NCBI RefSeq assembly: GCF_015207755.1
Contig: NZ_JADEWH010000011.1
Location: 62,001 to 126,000, forward strand
Length of the DNA stretch: 64,000 nt
From: Nodularia sp. LEGE 06071
GTDB lineage: Bacteria; Cyanobacteriota; Cyanobacteriia; Cyanobacteriales; Nostocaceae
Direction of reading: 5' to 3'
This document shows positions 9,417 to 19,700 of the stretch, piece by piece; position 1 is the stretch's first letter; every line of letters begins with the position of its first letter. The notes under the pieces are model-generated. The model was not told where the DNA came from and searched no databases. It saw only the letters and a list, made by a program, of their open reading frames with translations. The translations under genes and the position numbers were made by a program.

Positions 9417-10346
9417 TTAATTATATTCTTCATAACACATATTATTTGAATGAGATGCGAGGCTAGAATTAAAAATAATGAACTCTTCAATATCCGATTT
9501 GGTATTGTTGCAAATATCATCAAGAGGTAAGTCGTTCGGATCGTAACCAAAAGGATTTTCTATTTCCATTCCAATTTCTTCAATGCCAAGTAATGTAAAA
9601 CTAATCAAACTAACAAGCAAGCCTGTCCCCCATCCCAAATCCTTAACTAACTGAAAAGGCAATAACAGGCAGTAAATTAATAACAGTTGCTTGAGATGAA
9701 TGGAATAAGCTAAGGGGAGGGGCGTTCTTAAAATGCGTTCGCAGTGTCCTAAAGACTCCATCATACTCTTCACAGTAGTTTGCATAAAAATTACATGACT
9801 GTAATGTAAAACATCGCTACCACGTTTATACTGCTGTTGTAGATAATCTGCTATCCAAGAAACAATCAGTAGCGGTGGATTGTTAATTGTTTTTAGCTGT
9901 AAATATTGAGAGCGAGACATCAATGCTTCTAATTCGCTATTTACAGGTTCTAACCTAAGATACAATTTACAGGACACAAGTAAAGCACCTACAAGGCGCA
10001 TGGCTCTAATTCTGTTGGCTTGATCTTGTGGTTCAATGTCGTTCATAATTGCCCCTATTTGCCAAGCCATATTACGGGCATCGTTGACTAAATTTCCCCA
10101 TAACCTCCGACCTTCCCAAAACCTTTCGTAAGCGGTATTAGTTCGGAAGACTAGTAATAAACCTAAGACAATACTGGGAACAACACTTCCCAAAATAGGT
10201 TGGGATACAGGGAGTTTTAAATAGTAAAGAACAGAAATAATAAAACCAAACAGACCAAAACCAATAACCCGGATATAAATGGCTGAAATAACTGATCCTT
10301 TTAGCTGAAAAACGAGTTTAAACCAATTTGTTTTTTTGAGTTTCAT
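9417..10346 (-). CDS. Bestrophin-family (UPF0187) ion channel
   Basis: A 309-residue membrane protein matching the bacterial bestrophin pattern. It has an N-terminal pair of membrane segments and the conserved block VLGLLLVFRTNTAYERFWEGR with W-G-N-L-V-N-D-ARN. Late hydrophobic segments end in GIEEIGMEIENPFGYDPNDLPLD, which includes the typical ENPFG(Y/D)DxNDLP signature. Eukaryotic homologues are Ca2+-activated Cl- channels, and some cyanobacterial members conduct anions at the thylakoid. Sitting between an EF-hand oxidase and an EF-hand phosphatase makes an ion-flux role in the same response plausible, but that is inference. Confidence 0.9.
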   Translation of the reverse strand: MKLKKTNWFKLVFQLKGSVISAIYIRVIGFGLFGFIISVLYYLKLPVSQPILGSVVPSIVLGLLLVFRTNTAYERFWEGRRLWGNLVNDARNMAWQIGAIMNDIEPQDQANRIRAMRLVGALLVSCKLYLRLEPVNSELEALMSRSQYLQLKTINNPPLLIVSWIADYLQQQYKRGSDVLHYSHVIFMQTTVKSMMESLGHCERILRTPLPLAYSIHLKQLLLIYCLLLPFQLVKDLGWGTGLLVSLISFTLLGIEEIGMEIENPFGYDPNDLPLDDICNNTKSDIEEFIIFNSSLASHSNNMCYEEYN

Positions 10347-10391
10347 GATGAGAAAGAATTTTGTTTAAATTTGAGGATATTTCAGCCTGAT

Positions 10392-10976
10392 TCATAATTC
10401 ATCCAGCTTCATATCGTCAATATATAGGAAGAAGAAACCGCCAAATACTGATATTAACGCCAATAAAAATGGTGGCATCGGAATTTTGTTCAAAAGACCA
10501 ATCATACCGCACCAGCAGAAAACGATTCCGATGAGAGTATAAATAGTAGACAAATTTGGATACCTGTTCTTGAAGATATGAAATAATTTCTCCCTATAAT
10601 TCATAACTTTGAAAGGTTTTTCTGAAGTAGTTTTTCTGCCAAATAACAACTCCTTCAAGGATAGGTCATCTAAAAGAAGCATGATCAGGCCAATCGCTAA
10701 TAAACTCAAATAGCGCAGAACACTTGGGAGAGAAAATTCAGGGGCGGGTGCTTCTAACAAATTTACTCCATCAGCCCATGATCCGAATATATTGAAAAAG
10801 CCATTCCATATAGCAATGATGTTGAAAAAGACGTAGAAAATGTGAAAATTGGGATGTTTTTGCTTGAGGTAAGCAAAAAACTTCTGGCGCTTACTGGAAG
10901 GATGAGAATGACTTTTTTGCAAGTCTTCAATGGCGGCTTGAATAGGTTTTTGCGGTTGCATATTAGGTTCTTTCAT
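10392..10976 (-). CDS. Membrane protein with two duplicated halves, unknown function
   Basis: 194 residues, no known family recognised. The protein consists of two similar units (about 30-110 and 125-194). Each has a basic K-x-x-x-P-N segment, a membrane helix with W-x-G, a short loop, a second membrane helix, and an acidic ending LDD-L-S-LKEL or IDD-M-K-LDEL. This gives four membrane segments and two matching acidic motifs. Start may be Met1 or Met6. It lies between the oxidase (99 bp upstream) and the bestrophin gene (45 bp downstream), so it is likely co-transcribed. A partner or regulator role for the oxidase or channel is only a guess. Confidence 0.7.
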   Translation of the reverse strand: MKEPNMQPQKPIQAAIEDLQKSHSHPSSKRQKFFAYLKQKHPNFHIFYVFFNIIAIWNGFFNIFGSWADGVNLLEAPAPEFSLPSVLRYLSLLAIGLIMLLLDDLSLKELLFGRKTTSEKPFKVMNYREKLFHIFKNRYPNLSTIYTLIGIVFCWCGMIGLLNKIPMPPFLLALISVFGGFFFLYIDDMKLDEL

Positions 10977-11075
10977 GATAATGAATTTGTCAGTAAAGAA
11001 TTCGTTGTCAAAGGGTATATTTAGGCAAAATTAGAGTTCGTGTTTCAAATACTTCATACTTAAGAAGTATTTTGA

Positions 11076-13085
11076 TTAGAAATTTTCTTTCCTATAGCCA
11101 AATCCGTATTTGCTACAAAGACTCTTCAACTGTGTTGAAAGTCCAGGAGGTCCGCAGAAAAATACATCAACTTGATGGGGTGCGTGTTGTTTGGCTAAGT
11201 CACGGAAAATATTATCCCAGTCTGGACGACCAGTTTTTGTTTGACTTTTTAAACCTGTGATCAAATCAACCTTTGTCTGGGAGTGCATCAAATCCATTGC
11301 CACAAACAGCGTGCTAGATTTCATGTCTGACTTTTGTTGTGCGCCTGTGAGATATAAGTTGATATCAAACAAGTTCTTAGTGTCTTCCACTTCGATTTGT
11401 GATAACAGTTGAACAAACCATTCAAAGGCTTTTTGTTCTCGATTTAGCCAGAAGAAATGTACTTTCTCTAAATTTATGTTAGAAGAATGATGTTGATTGC
11501 GGTACAAAATACTTTTCAGGATAGAAGCAAAGGGAGTCACACCGATACCAGCACCGATTAAAACAGCATATTTAGATTCAAAAATATGTGTACTAGGTGT
11601 ACCATAGGGACCATCTAAATAAACTGGAACCCCTGGCTCAGTCTGAGAATTATTTGAACGTATCCATTCTTCCCTCTGTTCTCGAAAAAGTTGATATAAC
11701 TTACCAGTCCAACTTCCTGCTGCGCGGATGTGTAAAGATAAGACATCTGGTGTTTCAGGGGCGCTACTAATTGTAAATGGATGCCATTCAAATTTAGAAA
11801 TACTGGGACATTTAATAAACAAATAGTCCCCTGGTTGATATTGGAATGATGCTGGACGTTGAACTTCTAAACCTAAAACTTTAGAAGGAAGTAAAGATGC
11901 ATTAACAACAAATGTTGCATCATTTGTTGTTCGCCAACGAATAAATAATTCAATCAAAAATCCCAGCCCAGGGAATAACACCCACTGCCAAAAAACTGGC
12001 CCATGAATTAACGCCAGAATAAACCACAGCCCGTACCCCATGTGAGCTATATAGAACAGCGCAAATTTCCCTCCTTGTCGTATAGGTGCTTGCGCTGTTA
12101 CCCACATAATTGTGAAAACTAGCAGTAATAAAAAGCCCGATAAACCAGCTTTTGTGCCAAATAAACTTTCAGTGAAGGCAGTGGGTAAAGTGCTGTAATT
12201 GAGGAAATGCGCTAGGGTATGCACGACTGCCAACGCAAACATAACTTGACCTACCAGCTTGTGAAACTCAATGCTTTCATCGATGGGTAAATAGTCGTTA
12301 AAGCTACTTTTGCGAAGCCTAGTCATAAAATGCCGCATCATCGGGATGAGAATAAGCGCCCCATTGAAGTTAAGGGTTGCACCGCAACCTCTAGCAATTT
12401 GAACATAGACATTTTTTCCTAAATCTGCATATCGCTCAACTGCCCCGAAGAAAAGAAACAAATTGACAGCAACATACAGGGTTAAAAAAGCAATTTTGAC
12501 CCAATTATTTTGAATATAATGCTTGATATAAGCCTTTTTTGACCGCTTTTTTTCTGGGGTAGAGACTGCTTGTGAGTTTTGCTTGTCAGGTCTGAGCCAG
12601 CTAACAGGACTAACTGTCATCGCCGAAATTAAATCAGGAAATTTGCCTATGAGAGCTTTAAATTCTGCAAAAGAAATTTCCCCGCTTTTGTCTTTGTCGG
12701 CTTCGAGAAACAATATATCAACTAAATCGTTAATTTGTTCCGGTTTGAAACTGAGATTATTTTCATTCAAACTAGCCGCAATCAAATCAGCAATTTCTGC
12801 TTTTTCAATACAGTCATCCCCGTTGATATCGTGTAATTGATAGGCAAATTTTAGTTTTTCTTCTGTACTGGCAAAAACCAGGTTTTCTACAGATATTAAA
12901 AATTCTTCTATTTGGATAGTGCCACTACTATCAGTATCAAATATAGAAAATAATCTGTTGGCAAAATATTCGTCTTTCAGTCCTAAAGCTTTCTTAAATT
13001 CTGTTTGATCAATTTTTTGGTCTTCTCCGGCAATTTTGGTGAAGACCTGTCGCAATTCCTCTAAAATAATTTTTGGTGTTTCCAT
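11076..13085 (-). CDS. EF-hand NADPH oxidase (Nox5-like ferric-reductase family)
   Basis: The N-terminal ~155 residues hold three EF-hand loops (D50-E61, D86-E97, D130-E141) plus a degenerate first hand, as in eukaryotic Nox5. A six-helix ferric-reductase membrane domain follows, with two His pairs for haems (HTLAH in one helix, FYIAH and ALIHG in a later one). The C-terminal dehydrogenase has the FAD motif HPFTISSAP, the NADPH loop GAGIGVTPF and FFCGPPG. Predicted reaction: cytosolic NADPH to O2 across the membrane, giving superoxide, activated by Ca2+. Length (669) fits Nox5-type enzymes. It is the first gene of the minus-strand cluster and so probably sets the promoter for the rest. Confidence 0.93.
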   Translation of the reverse strand: METPKIILEELRQVFTKIAGEDQKIDQTEFKKALGLKDEYFANRLFSIFDTDSSGTIQIEEFLISVENLVFASTEEKLKFAYQLHDINGDDCIEKAEIADLIAASLNENNLSFKPEQINDLVDILFLEADKDKSGEISFAEFKALIGKFPDLISAMTVSPVSWLRPDKQNSQAVSTPEKKRSKKAYIKHYIQNNWVKIAFLTLYVAVNLFLFFGAVERYADLGKNVYVQIARGCGATLNFNGALILIPMMRHFMTRLRKSSFNDYLPIDESIEFHKLVGQVMFALAVVHTLAHFLNYSTLPTAFTESLFGTKAGLSGFLLLLVFTIMWVTAQAPIRQGGKFALFYIAHMGYGLWFILALIHGPVFWQWVLFPGLGFLIELFIRWRTTNDATFVVNASLLPSKVLGLEVQRPASFQYQPGDYLFIKCPSISKFEWHPFTISSAPETPDVLSLHIRAAGSWTGKLYQLFREQREEWIRSNNSQTEPGVPVYLDGPYGTPSTHIFESKYAVLIGAGIGVTPFASILKSILYRNQHHSSNINLEKVHFFWLNREQKAFEWFVQLLSQIEVEDTKNLFDINLYLTGAQQKSDMKSSTLFVAMDLMHSQTKVDLITGLKSQTKTGRPDWDNIFRDLAKQHAPHQVDVFFCGPPGLSTQLKSLCSKYGFGYRKENF

Positions 13086-13788
13086 TGTTTGGTCATCTTA
13101 TTTGATTTATTACTTAAGTTGCTTTTCTTGTAAGTACTTAGCTAATAGCTTTTATTCGGGACTCTGCGCGAACCGGAGGCTAGGCGGTAAGCAGTCAGCT
13201 AAAACCCTTTTGTCTAATGAGTTTAAAGCTTTTGAGCTAGGAAAACTGACTCGAAAAGGAAATAAATAGACATAGGTTAGTTTTTAGATGATTAAGTAGC
13301 TTAATTAACTTTTATTAGTATCAAAGCTTGTATCGTAATGGAAAATCAAGTCGGAAAAGTCGGAAGTTAAAGTCGGAAAAGTTGGTTTGTGATCAAAAAG
13401 TCCAGTCATAACCCCTTAACTGACTGACACCTGATTTGCAACGAAGAAGATTTTACGTAATAATACTTACAATGAAGTTACTAAGGTATGATTGGGTAAA
13501 AAATTTATCCCCACGACCAACTCCAGCCTCAAGGGAGATTCGCAACATCTTTGTTTTCTCCTTCATCGCGGTTCAACTGGCACATATTGAATTTCTGGAG
13601 ATGTCTCATCAGGTGCGATTAAGATGCGATCGCGCCCGCTAGGCTAAGATACTACATATAGAGTTATCTTTATTTTCAGCCTTATATTTAGTACGGACAA
13701 GATGTCTGCGTGTCACAAGTGCGTAAGTCCTGATAATGTCGCCAAAAAACTCAATATCTAAATAAAATATCTTGCTAAATTTACCATT
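13086..13788. other. Long divergent intergenic region, no gene recognised
   Basis: This 703-bp stretch separates two divergent genes (the oxidase and the giant kinase) and must hold both promoters. No frame with family resemblance was seen. The repeated motif GTCGGAAAAGT occurs at 13350-13360 and again around 13371-13382, followed by TTTGTGATCAA (13386-13396). These match motifs at 169-194 on the far side of the cluster. A HIP1 site lies near 13627. Confidence 0.5.
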
Positions 13789-16700
13789 ATGCTCACAATT
13801 CCCAATTATCGAATTACTCAACAGCTTTATTCTGGTTCCCGCAGCCTGGTGTATAGAGCTATCTCTGCACTCAACGACCAAAGCGTAATTCTGAAACTCC
13901 TCTCTTCAGAGTATCCCACCCTCAATGAATTGGTGCAATTTCGCCATCAGTATACTATTGCGAAAAATCTCGATTTACCAGGAATAATCAAACACCTAAG
14001 CTTAGAAAAATACCGTAATAGTTATCTATTAGTCTTAGAAGATTTTGGGGGTATTTCGTTATCTGATTATATGGGAGCTAACAATCAGACTGAAGCCTCT
14101 TCTGTTCCCCAAAATTTACATTTAGATGAGTTCTTACATATTGCTATCCAGATTGTTCAGGCTCTAGAAACAATACATCAAAACTATATTATTCATAAAG
14201 ATATTAAGCCAAAGAATATTTTAATTAATCCAGAAACTAAACAGATAAAAATTATTGATTTTTGTATTTGCTCTATTTTACCCAGACAAAAACCCGAAAT
14301 TGTTCACCTTAATATGTTTGAAGGGACTACTGCGTATATGTCTCCAGAACAAACAGGACGAATGAATCGAGGGATTGACTATCGTACTGACTTTTATTCT
14401 CTAGGTGTAACTTTTTACGAATTGCTCACCGGACAACTACCCTTCCAAAGCAATGACACAATGGAGTTATTTCACTGTCACATTGCTAGGATGCCAATTT
14501 CTCCAATAGCAATTAATTCTGCAATTGGAAAGATGTTAAATGATATTGTTCTAAAACTGATGGCAAAAACACCTGAAGAACGCTATCAAACAGCTTTTGG
14601 ACTGCGAATAGATTTAGAAAAGTGTCGAGAAAAATTTTTAGAAAAAACCAGTATTACTCCGTTTAAATTAGCTCAAAATGATATTGACTCCCGCTTGATT
14701 ATTCCAGAAAAACTCTACGGCAGAGAAACCGAAGTAGCCACCCTGTTAGCTGCTTTCAACCGATTATCAGAGAAAGGGAATGCGGATATAGAACCAACTA
14801 ACCAATCCTCTAGACTAGGCGCGTATCGCACTATTGAAAATCCCCAAAATCAAATCGAATTGATATTAGTATCCGGATTTTCAGGCATTGGTAAAACAGC
14901 AGTAGTGAATGAAGTCAACAAAGTAATAGTGCGTCAAAGAGGTTATTTTATTAAAGGAAAATTTGATCAATTTCAACGCGATATTCCCTTTTTGGCTTGG
15001 ATACAAGCATTGCAAAATTTAATCCGACAACTATTTAGTGAAAGCTTGATTAAAGTCGAGATATGGAAAACAAAAATATTAACAGCTTTGGGTACACAAG
15101 CTAAAGTGCTGACTGATGTTATTCCCGAATTAGAACTTTTGATTGGTCAGCAACCTGATGTATCAGATTTTTCAGAAAATGCTGGACATAATCGTTTTTA
15201 TTTGCTATTAAAAAAAATTCTTCTGGTGTTTGCTACCAAAGACCATCCTTTAGTAATTTTTTTAGATGACTTGCAGTGGGCAGATACAGCTTCTCTGAAG
15301 TTGATAGAACTGTTCATGAATGAAACCAATACAAGCTATTTATTACTAATTGGTGCATATCGAGATAATGAAGTTTCTGCAACCCATCCGTTAATGCTAA
15401 CATTGGATGAACTTAAAAAAAATCAGGTTAGGTTTGACAGTATTACCTTAAAGCCTCTCAATAAATATTCTATTAATGCCTTAATTGCTGATACGTTGAA
15501 TTGTTTAAAAAAAACCGTGCAGCCTTTAACAGAAGTTGTATTTAATAAAACTAAAGGTAATCCGTTCTTTGCGACTCAATTAATCAAATCTCTTCATGAA
15601 CAATCCTTAATTTACTTTAGATATAAAAAAAATACGGGAATCTGGCAATATAACATTGCTGAAATTAAAGCCCTTTATACCAGTGATAATGTTGTCGAAT
15701 TTATGGCAACTCAGTTACAAAAACTGCCCGTAAATACCCAGGAAATTTTAAAGTTAGCAGCTTGTATTGGCAATTCTTTTGATTTGAATACTTTAGTAAT
15801 TGCTCACGAGCGATCGCCTGATGAAATAGCCGCGGCTTTAATTAGTGCATTACAAGAAAGCTTAATAATCTTTGAAGACAAAACTCATTTTTTAAATGAC
15901 CCCGAAATATTAGGATTACAGAGTCAAAATTCAGAACAAATACATTACAAATTTGGACATGACCGAGTGCAGCAAGCTGCATATCTTTTAATTCCAGAAG
16001 CTCAAAAGCAGTCCACACATTTAAAAATTGGGCAATTACTTTTAACTAAGATTCCAGAGTCAAAACGAGAAACAAGAATTTTTGATATTGTCAATCAGTT
16101 AAATTATGGGTGGGAATTACTGAAAAATCAAACTGAGCGAGATGAACTAGCTCAATTAAATTTAATTGCGGGACGTAAAGCTTTAGCTTCCACTGCTTAT
16201 ACTGCTGCTGGAAAATATTTCACTATCTCTAAGAAACTTTTACCAGCAGATAGTTGGCTGAACTTATATGACTTAACCCTCTGCTTGTATGAGTCAGCAG
16301 CAGAGACAGCATACCTGACTGGGGACTTTGTGGAAATGTCTTCTTTGGTAGAGATAGTGCTGCAACAGGCTAGGACAGTGCTGGACAAAATGAAAATATA
16401 TGTAGTGAAAATTAAAGCTTATCAAAGTCAGAATAAACCACTAATAGCGATTAAAATTGCCCTCACTGCTTTAGCACTTTTGGGAATAGAATTTCCTGAA
16501 CAGCCAAGCCAGTTAGATATTCAGGATGGCGTGGAGGAAATCCAGTCAAATTTGGCTCTGAAGAAAATTGAGGGCTTAATTGAGTTACCCGAAATGACCG
16601 ATCGGGAAAAGCTAGCAGCCATGAGGATATTTTCAATTATTACCTCTTCTCTGTTTAGCACCAATATTGAACTATTATCACTGATTGTATTTAAACAAGT

Positions 16701-19700
16701 CAATTTATCAATTCAATATGGAAATGCTTTAGAGTCGGCGATCGCCTATACCAATTATGGACTAATTCTCTGCGGTAGATTAGGAAAAATTGATGCTGGC
16801 TATCAATTTGGTCAACTAGCTTTAAATCTGTTAGATAGGTTAAAAACTCCAGAAATTAAAACCAAAACTATCTTTTACGTTTCTGTATGGACAAAACATT
16901 GGAAAGTGCATCTTAAAGATACATTAAAAAACTTTTTGGATGCTTACACTAATGGTTTGGAGACGGGAGATTTACAATTTGCGGCTCTTTCTGCTTACTT
17001 ATACTGCAACATTTTGTTTTTTACTGGTAAGGAACTATCGCAAGTTAGGCAAGAGATGGCTAAATATGGAGAAGTTCTGACTCAAATGAAACAAAAAGCT
17101 ACTTTAGAGAAGTTGCAAATATATGAGTATGCTGTCATCGCCTTAACTGAGCTAAATGAACAAGATGAAAATACAAAGTTGGTGATTAATCATCAAATTC
17201 AAATTAATCACAAAACAGCATCTTGCCAAGTATATTGCACTCAGCTTATTTTAAACTATTTGTTTAATAATTACCTAAAAGCTATTGAAGATGCGAAAAA
17301 TGCGGAAAAATATTTAGCTGGTGTAACATCCACAATGATTGTGCCGATTTTCCATTTTTACGATTCTCTAGCTAGGCTAGCGATATATTCTGAAAGTTCA
17401 GAATATGAACAAAAAAATATTCTCCAAAATGCAGAATCTAATTTGGCAAAGATGCGGAATTGGGCGGATCATGCGCCGATGAATTATTTGCATAAATTTG
17501 ACCTACTTAAGGCAGAACAGCATCGAGTTATGGGTGAAAATATTCAGGCAATGGAATATTATGACAAAGCTATTGCCGGAGCTAAAGAAAATGAGTATTT
17601 AAATGAAGAAGCTCTTGCTAACGAACTCGCTGCTAAATTTTATTTAGCATGGGGGAAAGAAAAAATTGCCCGTATTTACCTTGCTGAGGCTTATTATGCC
17701 TACTTTCACTGGGGTGCATTAGCCAAACTAAAAGATTTGCAAAACCGCTATCCTAACTTATTATCTCACATTCAATTGATTGAACAAACTAACTCTGATA
17801 TCAAGGATAAGGTTAGTAAAGTCACGACAGGTGATGCTATTTCTAACTCAACAAGAGGTTCAGAAGCTTTAGACTTAGCAACGGTGATTGCAGCTTCTCA
17901 AGCTATGTCAAAAGAAATCAATTTAGAAAGCTTGCTTTCTACTTTAATGCAAGTAGCGATCGAAAATGCCGGAGCTTCTAAAGGTGTACTTGTCTTGCAC
18001 GATCAGGGTGATTTAACTTTAGAAGCGATAGCTCTTTCCGAAACAGGAACCCAGACACCAGAAATTTTAGTAAATTTGCTGCCATCAGTAGCACTCACCC
18101 CAGAAGAAATACCCAACAGTATCATTAACTATGTCACACGCACCCAAGAAATTTTATTAGTTGACAATGCTACAACTGAAACGAATTTTGCTCATGATAT
18201 TTACATCATCCAACAGCAACCAAAATCAGTTTTATGTATTCCTATCCTGAATCAAGGAAAACTAATTGGCATACTTTATTTAGAAAATAATTTGACTGTC
18301 AAAGCTTTTATTCCCGACAGGGTGGAAATATTAAAATTACTATCATCTCAAGCTGCTATTTCCATAGAAAATGCCCGGATTTACAATAATTTAGCACAAA
18401 AAGTTAAAGAAAGGACTGCCGAATTAGAGATAGCTAAACAAGAATCTGAAGCAGCTAACCAGGCTAAAAGCTCTTTTCTTGCCAATATGAGCCACGAATT
18501 GCGAACGCCTCTGAACGTAATCTTAGGATTTTCTAACCTCATGATGAGTAATACAAATTTGAGTGCAGAAGAGCAAGAAAATCTGAGTATTATTAATCGT
18601 AGTGGAGAACATTTATTGAATTTAATTAACCAAGTACTTGATCTCTCCAAAATTGAAGCGGGACGAATGACACTTAATGAAACTAATTTTGACCTTTACT
18701 ACTTACTAGCCGATGTAGAAAATATCTTCTATTTGCAAGCTAAAGAGCAAGGTTTACAATTACATTTTCAATGTGCTAAAGATGTTCCGCAATATATTTC
18801 CACAGATCAACTTAAGTTACGGCAAGTGCTGATTAATTTATTGAATAATGCTATTAAATTTACTCCTCAAGGAAGTGTATCTGTAAAAATCAAATTGAAA
18901 GCTGCTGTTGAGATATTGCCTAAAATGTCTCTACACTCTCAATGTCAAATCATCTTTGAAGTTTCAGATACAGGTCTTGGTATTGCTCCTCACGAACTAG
19001 AAAAATTATTCAAACCTTTTGGACAAACTTCTTCAAGCCAACAAGTACAAGAAGGGACAGGATTGGGATTAACTATCAGCCGTCAGTTCATTAATTTAAT
19101 GGGAGGTGAAATAACTGTGATCAGTGGTGGCAAATCTTTTTCACCATCTCTAGAAAAATCAGCGACAGATTCCCTAGCGCTAGACATCGCTGACCAACAG
19201 CAAGTCACTAACCAGAAAACTGCTCTACCTCCCTCTAGCACAACATTTATATTTGACGTTACAACTACAGTTATTGATAGGGTCGAAGTTGAGAACAAAT
19301 CTGAACTTATTCGCGTGATTAATTTAGCTCCCAATCAACCAAAATATCGAATGTTAGTTGTTGACGATCATGAATACAATCGCCAATTGCTAGTTAAAAT
19401 TCTCGGACGCTTAGATTTTGAGTTGCGAGAAGCAATTAATGGTCAAGAAGCAATTGAAATTTGGGAAGCGTGGTCACCCCATTTGATCTGGATGGATATG
19501 CGAATGCCGGTGATGGATGGTTATGAAGCAACTAAACACATTAAAAGCACAACTAAAGGTCAAGCTACAGCTATAATTGCTATTACTGCTAGCGTTTTAG
19601 AAGAGCAGAAAGCGGTGGTTTTATCATCTGGTTGTGATAATTTTGTGCGTAAGCCATTTCAAGAAAGAGTCATCTTTGAAATTATAGCTAAATATTTAGA

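Noticed and set aside
13036-13269. 77-codon plus-strand frame overlapping the oxidase start
   Set aside because: It is antisense to the EF-hand oxidase N-terminus with no homology or ribosome-binding site.
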